A stretch of DNA of 32,871 bases. Source: a virus. The stretch covers positions 1 through 32,871 of the IMG/VR virus record IMGVR_UViG_3300042343_000477, one strand, 5' to 3'. Shown piece by piece: positions 15,615 through 21,993 of this stretch. Position 1 is the first letter of the stretch. Every line of letters begins with the position of its first letter. Position numbers and translations under genes: made by a program. The notes beneath the pieces were generated by a model. That model made no database searches. It was not told the DNA's origin and was given only the letters and a program-made list of their open reading frames with translations.

Positions 15615-15856
15615 TGAGTAATTTTTTTAAAGATAATAGAAGATAGCACCGCACATAAACAAGCGTAACCAAACGCAAATAAAACGGGTTCAGTAATTAT
15701 AAAAGTTATTAATCCAATCCAAAACGATAGGCAATACCCACAGCTTAAAGGTTTTTTGGGGTAAGTATTAAAATTCTTCCTCCAAATCTCTATTATCGTT
15801 TGGCTCATCACATAACCGACCGAACCAATCAAAATGCAAATTATTAAATTGTTCAT
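15611..15856 (-). CDS. Small membrane protein with two to three segments
   Basis: An 81-residue protein. Hydrophobic segments cover residues 3-21 and about 45-75, with a CGYCLSFWIGL motif in the middle. It overlaps the end of the sigma-like gene by 89 bases, an unusually deep overlap, but its N-terminal membrane segment favours the full start at 15856. The function is unknown. It might alter the host envelope, and it is not next to the lysis genes. Confidence 0.6.
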   Translation of the reverse strand: MNNLIICILIGSVGYVMSQTIIEIWRKNFNTYPKKPLSCGYCLSFWIGLITFIITEPVLFAFGYACLCAVLSSIIFKKITQ

Positions 15857-16364
15857 TGTGTTTTGTTTTTAAATAGTTTATTGTTTGTAATATTGAATGT
15901 CTGACTGCTCCATATTTGATGTCTACCAGATTGCTAATTTTTCTAAAGTCACCGAATTGGATATAAAGTTTAAACAGTTCTCGGTCGTATTCTTCAAGTT
16001 CACTTATTGAGTTTTCAATGTCCTGAGTAAATTTCTCATTCTCATTTTCAAAATCGTTACTCTCAAAATCGCTTTCCGTTTTAATCTTATTAAAGTTGTT
16101 GGTATTAAATTCAAAATGTTTGTATTTTTTAGCAAATGGGCTGGTGTATGAAATGTAAGAATTGTAAACTATCTTGTAGAAAAGGTATGTAAGGTAGTTG
16201 TTATTGTAAGCATCAAGTATTTTGTTTTCGTCTAAGTCGTATAAGGTCAAGATACATTCGTGTAATAAGTCGTCGGTGTAATATTGATGGGAGATTTTCT
16301 TGCAAATCTGCATCGGGTTGGGGCTATTGTAGAACTGAAGTATTATTTGTTCCTTACTCAGCAT
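15768..16364 (-). CDS. Sigma-70-family-like regulator
   Basis: About 198 residues from the ATG at 16364. The N-terminal half (YYTDDLLHECILTLYDLDEN and a Tyr-rich helix) is like sigma region 2. The C-terminal part (LEEYDRELFKLYIQFGDFRK, then VDIKYGAVRHSILQTINYL) is like the helix-turn-helix of region 4. An acidic Asn/Glu linker joins them. Such small ECF-like factors occur in Bacteroidota phages and could direct host polymerase to late promoters. It lies at the border between replication and late genes, as a late regulator should. The acidic C-terminus (DLEEEF) is distinctive. Confidence 0.62.
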   Translation of the reverse strand: MLSKEQIILQFYNSPNPMQICKKISHQYYTDDLLHECILTLYDLDENKILDAYNNNYLTYLFYKIVYNSYISYTSPFAKKYKHFEFNTNNFNKIKTESDFESNDFENENEKFTQDIENSISELEEYDRELFKLYIQFGDFRKISNLVDIKYGAVRHSILQTINYLKTKHNEQFNNLHFDWFGRLCDEPNDNRDLEEEF

Positions 16365-16971
16365 AAATTCCAATGAACTTGTTACCCATATTTCTTAAAT
16401 AGATTCTTTGACTTACTAAAATTTGATTCTCGGTCTTATATTCTTTGACTATTTTTAAAAACTCTTTAGCCTTAAATATGTATTCCTTTAAATCTTCTTT
16501 ATCCAGTTTCATTTCTCGGTAAACTTCAGGCAACTTAGTGACTAACTTTAGCCAATCAGCCCCGAATACATCAATTAAACCCTTTGTAAATCCTATTGGA
16601 TTGCCTGACTTGTATAGATTATCAGCTACCGATTGAGAGTAAATGTTATGTAAGTTAAATCTTAAACTTGGATAAGCACCTACCGAGTAGTAATGCCCAG
16701 CTTGGTCGTTTGATTTGTATGGTCGGCCTGAGCTAATACAGTTATGTTCTGAATCTATTTCACGAATGATTGAGTTTATTACTACTTGTAAATCCTTGCG
16801 GTAATCTGCTGAACTTTTAATCTTTTCCTTTAACTCTTTCTTTACCTTAACTCTTTCTTTTTCCTTAACTTTTTCAGATAGTAAGATAGCGCAAGCAGGC
16901 GAACATACTTGTTGAAGTGGTTTAAATGGTTCAAACTTAACCTTGCAGATTTTACAGCTTTTTAGTTTCAC
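16354..16971 (-). CDS. NinG-like recombination protein
   Basis: About 205 residues. The N-terminus has KSCKICKVKFEPFKPLQQVC followed by SPACA, the zinc-binding CxxC...C...C pattern of lambda NinG (Rap), a structure-specific nuclease accessory for recombination. The middle has GHYYSVGAYPSLRFNLHNIY, with His and Asn residues typical of the NinG core. The start is uncertain: a GTG at 16971 follows AAGGGG and fits the family length, while an ATG at 16016+1000 (17016) and a TTG (17031) are open upstream. It overlaps a 37-residue gene and the sigma-like gene. Confidence 0.75.
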   Translation of the reverse strand: MKLKSCKICKVKFEPFKPLQQVCSPACAILLSEKVKEKERVKVKKELKEKIKSSADYRKDLQVVINSIIREIDSEHNCISSGRPYKSNDQAGHYYSVGAYPSLRFNLHNIYSQSVADNLYKSGNPIGFTKGLIDVFGADWLKLVTKLPEVYREMKLDKEDLKEYIFKAKEFLKIVKEYKTENQILVSQRIYLRNMGNKFIGIYAE

Positions 16972-17065
16972 TTTTTCCCCTTTTGATTTGTTGCTGAATC
17001 CATTTGTAAACTGCATAATCTTTCCACTCAATTAGGCTGATTACTTTTGTTGATGGCTTTTTCAT
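16952..17065 (-). CDS. Small protein between SSB-like gene and NinG
   Basis: A 37-residue ORF beginning MKKPSTKVISLIEWKDYAVY and ending in a Lys-rich stretch. Its ATG overlaps the stop of the SSB-like gene as TAATG, and its end overlaps the NinG start region by 20 bases. Coupling and the natural-looking amphipathic sequence support it. If it is real, the GTG start of NinG is preferred. Confidence 0.45.
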   Translation of the reverse strand: MKKPSTKVISLIEWKDYAVYKWIQQQIKRGKSETKKL

Positions 17066-17316
17066 TAGAAAGGTAAATCATTCTTTTCAGTTAATGCAGT
17101 CTTTTTTAGATTCTTTGCAGTACCAACAAACTTACGAGGCTGCTTTGCTTCCCTTTCGGCTTGCGATTGGTTAATGTAGGCAGTCAAGTCATTACCGAAT
17201 TGGTCAGGCTCTTTGCGGTCAGTTACGCAGATGGATAAGTACTTCTTGCCATTTTTAGAAGTAAAGATTTTGTCTTGAGGAATGTCACTAAGACAAAGGT
17301 TTATATTAATTAGCAT
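17065..17316 (-). CDS. Putative single-stranded-DNA-binding (SSB-like) protein
   Basis: An 83-residue protein. The N-terminal half (INLCLSDIPQDKIFTSKNGK, then KYLSICVTDRKEPDQFGNDL) forms short beta strands like an OB-type nucleic-acid binder. The C-terminus ends in LTEKNDLPF, which resembles the acidic-hydrophobic tip (DDIPF) through which bacterial SSB recruits replication and repair partners. It is shorter than a standard SSB. It lies in the replication block, next to NinG and downstream of a structured leader. An SSB role is inferred. Confidence 0.55.
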   Translation of the reverse strand: MLININLCLSDIPQDKIFTSKNGKKYLSICVTDRKEPDQFGNDLTAYINQSQAEREAKQPRKFVGTAKNLKKTALTEKNDLPF

Positions 17317-17512
17317 TTTTTATAAATTAGTTTTTTAAAAGTATGCAGGTCTTTCCCTGCGGTCAATAGAACTTAAAACTTACCGACGATAAACGGTATT
17401 CTATGTGCTTGTTCGCATTGCCCAAATCAGAGAATATTATAACTTGGGTTGCTCATCGTGTTATTGTGTAACAAATTTAAATTTATTTGTGTCGTAGTTT
17501 TTAACAAGTTTT
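17317..17512 (-). ncRNA. Gene-free structured leader (196 bp)
   Basis: No coding frame is visible. Three hairpins can form: GCAGG/CCTGC (17345-17360), TACCG/CGGTA (17381-17398) and CCCAA/TTGGG (17421-17448). On the minus strand they would lie in the 5' leader of the SSB-like gene if transcription starts at the candidate -7 box near 17472. It could be a regulatory leader or an origin-like element. The hairpin stems are only 5 bp each. Confidence 0.35.
17472..17479 (-). promoter_or_regulatory. Candidate Bacteroidota -7 box TAAATTTG
   Basis: TAAATTTG matches TAnnTTTG exactly and lies about 155 bases upstream of the SSB-like gene in a gene-free region. The nearest upstream TTG is 25 bases away, longer than the usual 19-21, so this is a weak promoter call. 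Confidence 0.3.
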
Positions 17513-17887
17513 TTACAATTCAAGCATATTTATTCTTGTTGCTAAATCGTAGTTCTGTTGTTCCAGTTCTAATATCTTTTGTTTTGCCTCGTCAAGTTTA
17601 GCCAAAGCGTACATCTCAGCAGTTAGCATTTGAGTAATTGTATCGTGAACTTTATAAAGTAACTTCAACTGGTCAAGTTTAGCGTTCCTTAAAGCCTCAT
17701 CAGGAATCTTTGAAATCTTGTTTTCGGAATCATTTAAAAAGTTTTCCAAGTCTATTACGGCCTGAATCCTTTGAGGTCGCCTTCCTATTCTGCGTTCAAT
17801 GTCTGCCATTGCGTGGTTGGTTAAAGTGAAATTAAATTGTCTGTCTTGTTGAGCTTTGTAATACTCATATCTTTCAAGGTTATTCAT
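17513..17887 (-). CDS. Coiled-coil protein of unknown function
   Basis: A 124-residue, almost wholly helical protein. It begins MNNLERYEYYKAQQDRQ and ends in a predicted coiled coil (about 85-124, leucine-spaced). It has no membrane segment or catalytic motif. Its start overlaps the cytosine methyltransferase end by 8 bases. Its first 13 residues recur, with one change, in a 16-residue mini-gene at 19086-19136 on the other side of the methyltransferase, suggesting past duplication or insertion. Confidence 0.6.
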   Translation of the reverse strand: MNNLERYEYYKAQQDRQFNFTLTNHAMADIERRIGRRPQRIQAVIDLENFLNDSENKISKIPDEALRNAKLDQLKLLYKVHDTITQMLTAEMYALAKLDEAKQKILELEQQNYDLATRINMLEL

Positions 17888-19082
17888 TTTTTAAGTAGTT
17901 AAGTATGTGGCAAATTACATCAATTGTCCATCCGTTACCAAGCATCTTATATCGTTGAGAGTCACTTACACAACTTGTATAATTATCTAATACTGTCTGA
18001 AGTCTTTCGCATTCAATTGGAATTAGTCTTCGGATTCGTGAGTTAATAAAAATACCTTTTCCTTGTAATTCTCCACCAGCTTGACTTCTCAAAGTAAATG
18101 ATTTATTTGATTTATTTTTTCTTAATCCTTCATCAATTCGTAAATCACAACTAAAAATTTCAACTGCATTAGTATTACCAGTATCTAAACAATAAGTTTT
18201 TCCATCGTTTCTGCTTAATGGTCCAGTTCCACCTTTACCTGTTGTACTTGATCTTGGCATTGTATTATGAATTATTATTGAATTGTCAGTCGCTGCTAAT
18301 GCTGCATTTGCTCTTAAACATGCGCCTTTTTTATTACCTTCAGTTGGTTTCCAATTAAAACCAGTTTGGTTTTTTTCTTCAATATGTCTTTTATTATGAT
18401 TTAAAAATCCTTGAATCATTTTCTCACTTAAAAAATATTTTTCATCTACTTCAGTTTCTAAAATATCCTTTAGTAAAATACCTTTGTCTTTTGGTTGTTC
18501 AATTATAGATTCTAAATCTCCAAATAAACCACTTGGTTTCATTCCTATGTTTGTCCAGTAAATTCTTTTCCTATTCTGAGCTGACACCAAAGCAGAGTTG
18601 ATATGTATTCCTTTTACTCCAATAGCTTTACTTAAAACAAGTTCCCACTTTTCACCCATTTCAACATTCTCAAGTAGAAAAAAGATATTAGGGTTTTTAG
18701 TTCTAAGCTCGTTTAATAGCCTCATATACTCCCAAAATAAATAAGACTGACCTTCAAATTCAAATCCTTCTTGTTTAAGTTGTAAGTAATGTTCTAAAGT
18801 AAGTATCTCTTGCTCATCTTTAGTAGACATACCTTTTCGTTTACCAGCAAAACTAAAAGACTGACAAGGTGAACCTCCTATCAATAAATCAATTTTAGGC
18901 AGTTCGTATCCATTTACATTAACTACTGATCCGAGCTGAACAGTATTTGGATAGTTGTGTTGAGTTACTTTTATAGCGTGTTTGTCAATTTCACTCGCAA
19001 AGTAGTTAGTAATTGTGAAATCGCATCGGTTGAGTGCTTGTTGACCACAAGACATTCCGTCAAATAAAGATAAAATATTCAT
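17880..19082 (-). CDS. DNA cytosine-5 methyltransferase
   Basis: A 400-residue enzyme that methylates cytosine in DNA at C5. Motif I is LSLFDGMSCGQ (4-14); motif IV is GGSPCQSFSFAG with the catalytic Cys (C73); motif VI is ENV (138-140); motif VIII is QNRKRIYW (169-176); and motifs IX/X are RRLIPIECERLQ and YKMLGNGWTID near the end. All key motifs are present, so it should be active. The recognition region lies at about 195-330. No matching restriction enzyme is nearby, so it probably protects phage DNA from host restriction. It looks like an insertion: direct repeats and a chimeric mini-gene lie just upstream. Confidence 0.93.
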   Translation of the reverse strand: MNILSLFDGMSCGQQALNRCDFTITNYFASEIDKHAIKVTQHNYPNTVQLGSVVNVNGYELPKIDLLIGGSPCQSFSFAGKRKGMSTKDEQEILTLEHYLQLKQEGFEFEGQSYLFWEYMRLLNELRTKNPNIFFLLENVEMGEKWELVLSKAIGVKGIHINSALVSAQNRKRIYWTNIGMKPSGLFGDLESIIEQPKDKGILLKDILETEVDEKYFLSEKMIQGFLNHNKRHIEEKNQTGFNWKPTEGNKKGACLRANAALAATDNSIIIHNTMPRSSTTGKGGTGPLSRNDGKTYCLDTGNTNAVEIFSCDLRIDEGLRKNKSNKSFTLRSQAGGELQGKGIFINSRIRRLIPIECERLQTVLDNYTSCVSDSQRYKMLGNGWTIDVICHILNYLKNE

Positions 19083-19100
19083 AGTTTAAAATGGTGTTTG
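19078..19100. repeat. Direct repeat copy 2 (methyltransferase start side)
   Basis: A 23-base segment covering the end of the 16-residue mini-gene and the methyltransferase start. It matches 19266-19287 apart from one extra A/T base. The repeats flank the 45-residue gene and the mini-gene. Confidence 0.7.
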
Positions 19101-19136
19101 AGCTTTGTAGTATTCGTAGCGTTCTAAATGGTTCAT
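19086..19136 (-). CDS. 16-residue chimeric mini-gene (remnant)
   Basis: MNHLERYEYYKAQTPF. Twelve of its first 13 residues match the start of the 124-residue protein at 17887, with different third codon bases. Its last three residues plus stop match the C-terminal QTPF of the DnaB-like ATPase upstream. The ATG overlaps the preceding gene as ATGA. It looks like a recombination scar, not a functional protein, although it may still be translated for coupling. Confidence 0.45.
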   Translation of the reverse strand: MNHLERYEYYKAQTPF

Positions 19137-19270
19137 AGATTTTGTTTTTTAAAAGATTTATAGTAAAACATAACCAATTTATTAGCTAATTTATCTAATC
19201 GCTGATAATATTCGTTTTGTCGCTTAATTTTAGTTATGTAAACCCAGTGCTTAAACTTTATTTTTTTCAT
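19133..19270 (-). CDS. Small basic protein (45 residues)
   Basis: A 45-residue ORF beginning MKKIKFKHWVYITKIKRQNE, very basic and rich in Tyr and Lys, predicted helical. It starts 3 bases after the ATPase stop and ends in ATGA with the mini-gene. It is flanked by the 22/23-base direct repeats. No function is recognised; the charge suggests nucleic-acid binding. Confidence 0.5.
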   Translation of the reverse strand: MKKIKFKHWVYITKIKRQNEYYQRLDKLANKLVMFYYKSFKKQNL

Positions 19271-19287
19271 AGTTAAAATGGTGTTTG
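19266..19287. repeat. Direct repeat copy 1 (ATPase end side)
   Basis: A 22-base segment at the end of the DnaB-like ATPase gene and the start of the 45-residue gene. It is nearly identical to 19078-19100 (one base of length difference). Confidence 0.7.
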
Positions 19288-20190
19288 TATTTCTAATCCG
19301 TTAAATGGTGTTTCTAAGTAGTGTCGTTCGCCTAAGTTTTCATAGTAAGCATTCCTGAACACATCAAAAGTAAGCTTAGCAGTTCCTTTTTCGCCTTCTG
19401 CTCTTTTTTTTATCTTGCGGATAATTATTTGAGCCTCGCTTGATTGCCTCCAACCTTCCCCATGTTCTTCGTAATCTCTATGAACACAAATAAGATTAAG
19501 AGCTTTAGCATACCAAACTGAACCTCCTTCAATTTCATCAGGTCGGGGTGCTGGTGGGTACTTATCTCCGCCTCGCATATCAGGGTTTCTTGCATGGGCT
19601 ACTATAAAGTTATGAGTATTATTTTTGCGAGCGTGTCTGTTTACTCTCGGTAGTTGTTGTTTAAGATATTCGCTTATAGTATTTGAGTATTTGTGTTCTA
19701 TATCGTTCCAGTTGTCTACTGAACTACTGAATATCCCATAGTCACGAATTGCCTCATCAGTCAAATTTAGCCATTCATCAAAGTCTAATCCTTTCTCGTC
19801 AACATCAATAACCTTAAAATAGTCTTGAACAAATGGGTAAACTGTATAAAGTTCCTTTTCGCTGATTTGATAGTTTATAGAACGCTTATCAAAGGTCTTT
19901 CCAGTCAAGCAGTGTATTATCTCTGCATAAATTTCATGAGCCGAACCAGTTTCAGGTGTATAAATCAAGCACTTTTTATTATGTTTAGTAGCTAAAGCAC
20001 AAAGAATTTGAATTAGGAACTGACTTTTACCGCTGGTTGGATGCCCGTATATGATAGTTGAGCGACCTTGTTTGATTGAGTAGAGTTTATCTAAGTTATT
20101 AAAGCCTATTTTTAACCCTGCATTCTGACCGTATTTGTGCAAGTGCATGAGTTGCTCTTGTATGTCGTTAGCTTGTATAATCTTTCCCAT
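19273..20190 (-). CDS. DnaB-like / RecA-fold replicative ATPase
   Basis: About 305 residues from the ATG at 20190. Walker A is GHPTSGKS (about 49-56). Other features are CLIYTPETGSAHEIYAEII (a DnaB-like helix with the catalytic Glu region), a central VDNWNDI, a HNFIVAHARNP strand with a sensor-like His, and a late IIIRKIKKRAEGEKGT segment typical of DnaB-family helicases (arginine finger zone). It lacks the N-terminal primase-binding domain of full DnaB (about 450 residues). It probably unwinds phage DNA and works with the initiator-like gene directly upstream. Its stop is 3 bases before the next ATG. Confidence 0.75.
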   Translation of the reverse strand: MGKIIQANDIQEQLMHLHKYGQNAGLKIGFNNLDKLYSIKQGRSTIIYGHPTSGKSQFLIQILCALATKHNKKCLIYTPETGSAHEIYAEIIHCLTGKTFDKRSINYQISEKELYTVYPFVQDYFKVIDVDEKGLDFDEWLNLTDEAIRDYGIFSSSVDNWNDIEHKYSNTISEYLKQQLPRVNRHARKNNTHNFIVAHARNPDMRGGDKYPPAPRPDEIEGGSVWYAKALNLICVHRDYEEHGEGWRQSSEAQIIIRKIKKRAEGEKGTAKLTFDVFRNAYYENLGERHYLETPFNGLEIQTPF

Positions 20191-20192
20191 AA

Positions 20193-20801
20193 TTACCAAA
20201 TTACTTTTGAAGGGTCAAAGGGTTTAGGTGCATTTTTTAGTACTGGTTTTTCAACTCTTAGTATCCAGTTAGCTACTGCATGAGTTACTGATTTCATTTT
20301 GTTTTTACCTACCATCCAATTATTTGATGAATAGTAGTTAAAGAATTTCTCAGCCTCTTTTAGAGCAAAGTCTTTAGTCCATTCTGTATCAGTCTTAGAA
20401 ATAAAAATAGATTGGATATTCTCTATACTATTATTTATTACATTTACATTAACATTTACATTAACAGCTTCGTTTGCTTCGGTTTGCTTAGTGATTGAAG
20501 CATTTGCTTCGTTTTGCTTCATTTTGCTTCGTCTTGCTTCGCCACTTTTAATGCCTCCTAATTTGCCTGATTCTGAACGCTTTGGCTTTATTTCAGTTTC
20601 CCACTTTTCCAAATCTCTTTTTAATTGTTGTTTGATTGGTTCAAATGTAAGCTCAATAATTAGATCATCAGTAATCGGATTCTGGTCATTGACATAGCGT
20701 AAAATATGTTTAAATAAATCCCCTGCCTTATCGTTTGGCATCTTCTCAATTGTATGTATCAAATCTGTATACAGTACAAAACTTTTTTTACCTACTGCCA
20801 T
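20193..20801 (-). CDS. Replication-initiation-like protein (DUF6291-type)
   Basis: About 202 residues from the ATG at 20801. The N-terminus (FVLYTDLIHTIEKMPNDKAG, then DLFKHILRYVNDQNP) and the basic SGKLGGIKSGEARRSKMKQ segment are typical of phage proteins that precede helicase genes. A low-complexity linker rich in QNEAN and NVNVNVNV (about 97-125) separates it from a helical C-terminal domain with WTKDFALKEAEKFFNYY and ANWILR, like helicase loaders. It probably brings the DnaB-like ATPase to the origin. The linker DNA is made of short repeats and may vary in length. Confidence 0.65.
   Translation of the reverse strand: MAVGKKSFVLYTDLIHTIEKMPNDKAGDLFKHILRYVNDQNPITDDLIIELTFEPIKQQLKRDLEKWETEIKPKRSESGKLGGIKSGEARRSKMKQNEANASITKQTEANEAVNVNVNVNVINNSIENIQSIFISKTDTEWTKDFALKEAEKFFNYYSSNNWMVGKNKMKSVTHAVANWILRVEKPVLKNAPKPFDPSKVIW
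20440..20541. repeat. Short tandem repeats inside initiator gene
   Basis: Two 12-base units ACATTTACATTA (20440-20463) followed by about six degenerate copies of TTTGCTTCG (20471-20541). They encode the NVNVNVNV and QNEAN-type linker. Such repeats are prone to slippage and could make linker length vary among relatives. Confidence 0.7.
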
Positions 20802-21135
20802 TTTTTTCAAAATAAAATATTACTGGGTTAAATGTTGGTTCAATTTGATTGAACTTAAAAAGTATTTTTAAATCGGTGCTTTTATCTAATGCAGAATCAA
20901 TCCTATTTTCAATAGATTTTCTCCAATCTTCAATTAAAAATGTCCCTTTACATGAATTACAAGTTGGACATGATGGATTTAAATTTTCAAAATCATTTTT
21001 ACCTTTTCTTGATTTTGGTATAATGTGATCAATATGAAAAGTATCTTGGTTTAATCTACAACCACAATACGCACATTTACCATCATACTTGAGAAAAACT
21101 CTTTCTCTTTTAGTAGCTGAAATACATTTAGACAT
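20788..21135 (-). CDS. HNH endonuclease, compact
   Basis: A 115-residue protein. The core is CAYCGCRLNQDTFHIDHIIP, then KSRKGKNDFENLNPSCPTCN, with two CxxC zinc pairs and the HIDH catalytic His, a classic HNH fold. A short helical tail follows, with no second DNA-binding domain. It is preceded by a 145-bp structured, gene-free leader and interrupts the replication block. It could be a mobile nicking enzyme or a phage replication/recombination nuclease. Its end overlaps the next gene start by 14 bases. Confidence 0.88.
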   Translation of the reverse strand: MSKCISATKRERVFLKYDGKCAYCGCRLNQDTFHIDHIIPKSRKGKNDFENLNPSCPTCNSCKGTFLIEDWRKSIENRIDSALDKSTDLKILFKFNQIEPTFNPVIFYFEKNGSR

Positions 21136-21280
21136 AAAATATAAGAGCCGACCAACTAAGAACTTCGCAAGGGTGTATGCAAACCCAGTCCTTAATCAAT
21201 CGGCAATATTTTATTATCGTGTAATACATACTTTGGCTGCGAAACCGATACAAACTTAACTAATTAAGTTGCAGGGTTTT
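21136..21280 (-). ncRNA. Structured gene-free leader before HNH gene
   Basis: The 145 bases have no coding frame but strong pairing: an outer stem GCCGA (21147-21151) / TCGGC (21200-21204), a second stem CTAAG (21156-21160) / CTTAA (21191-21195), an inner hairpin GGGT (21171-21174) / ACCC (21183-21186), and a loop TTCGCA (21164-21169) complementary to TGCGAA (21238-21243), which would give a pseudoknot. A 7-bp hairpin AACTTAA/TTAAGTT (21253-21270) precedes it. It ends 11 bases before the HNH start codon. It may be a cis-acting regulatory RNA or an intron remnant. Confidence 0.5.
21253..21270 (-). repeat. 7-bp inverted repeat
   Basis: Perfect arms AACTTAA and TTAAGTT around a 4-base loop, just after the HTH gene stop. 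No T-run follows on either strand, so it is more likely an operator or part of the structured leader than a terminator. Confidence 0.45.
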
Positions 21281-21586
21281 TCACTTCTTTTGCACATAGC
21301 TTTTAGAAAGTTCCTTACTTGCCTTGTTAGGTTTAAGTGAATACTCCATGTACTTTCCAGCCGTTCCAAACTTAGTTTTAAAGTGCTTAACCTCTCCAGT
21401 AATGTTGCAGCCTAAGTTCCTAAATTCGCTAACTCTTGCAGCTAATTTCATAGTTCCAGTTAACTTAAAAGCTTTCATCAAGTCAAGTTTGTGTCCTGAA
21501 TTTAATAGGCTGAATATAGCAGCCTTTTGTGATTTTGGTTTCATGTTATCAAAAGTTGTTTTTTTTGTAAGTTTTGCTAATTTCAT
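21281..21586 (-). CDS. Helix-turn-helix DNA-binding protein
   Basis: A 101-residue basic protein. The segment about 18-70 (SQKAAIFSLLNSGHKLDLMK, then GTMKLAARVSEFRNLGCNI) fits the winged helix family seen in many phage genomes (HTH_39-like), in which a helix pair reads DNA. The charged tail is flexible. It is coupled by ATGA to the DnaA-like gene. It could regulate early genes or assist replication. Confidence 0.6.
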   Translation of the reverse strand: MKLAKLTKKTTFDNMKPKSQKAAIFSLLNSGHKLDLMKAFKLTGTMKLAARVSEFRNLGCNITGEVKHFKTKFGTAGKYMEYSLKPNKASKELSKSYVQKK

Positions 21587-21993
21587 AGGGACTGATTATC
21601 CCCATGTAAAAGGTGTTTGTATTTGTTGAAAGTGTTTAAAAATGATTTTTGCTTAATATGTAGCATTGATTCTACAAAATCCCTAGAGTGTATTACAGTT
21701 GAATGGTCTTTGTGGCCAAATGCGTGACCGATTTCTGAGAGTGAACCTAACTGATTGTTCCAAGCTATATAGCGGCCAATATGTTTTACTTCAATAAGTT
21801 CTCGTTTTCTGCAAGTTCCTCTGATGTCTTCAAAGGTAAAACCGCTAATCTTGGCTAACTCGTATATCATCATTTCAATTTCGTTTAAATTGTCTTTGTC
21901 TTTTGCATCTTGTATGTAAATTGCCCATTCAGCAAGTACATTGAAATCGTACTTTTTGGCAAGTGTTTTTAAAAATGGGTTATCAAATTTCAT
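21583..21993 (-). CDS. DnaA domain-IV-like DNA-binding protein
   Basis: A 136-residue protein. Residues about 60-112 (CRKRELIEVKHIGRYIAWNN, then LGSLSEIGHAFGHKDHSTVI and HS) closely match the C-terminal domain of DnaA: the HTH that binds DnaA boxes, with the HKDHSTVIHS signature (normally RDHSTVIHA). There is no AAA+ ATPase, so this is domain IV alone behind a helical N-terminus. It would recognise an origin on phage or host DNA and may redirect replication. ATGA overlaps couple it on both sides. Confidence 0.75.
   Translation of the reverse strand: MKFDNPFLKTLAKKYDFNVLAEWAIYIQDAKDKDNLNEIEMMIYELAKISGFTFEDIRGTCRKRELIEVKHIGRYIAWNNQLGSLSEIGHAFGHKDHSTVIHSRDFVESMLHIKQKSFLNTFNKYKHLLHGDNQSL

Noticed and set aside
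21136-21280. IscB/IsrB-type guide RNA system
   Set aside because: The HNH protein has 115 residues, without RuvC or bridge-helix parts, so only a loose analogy remains.
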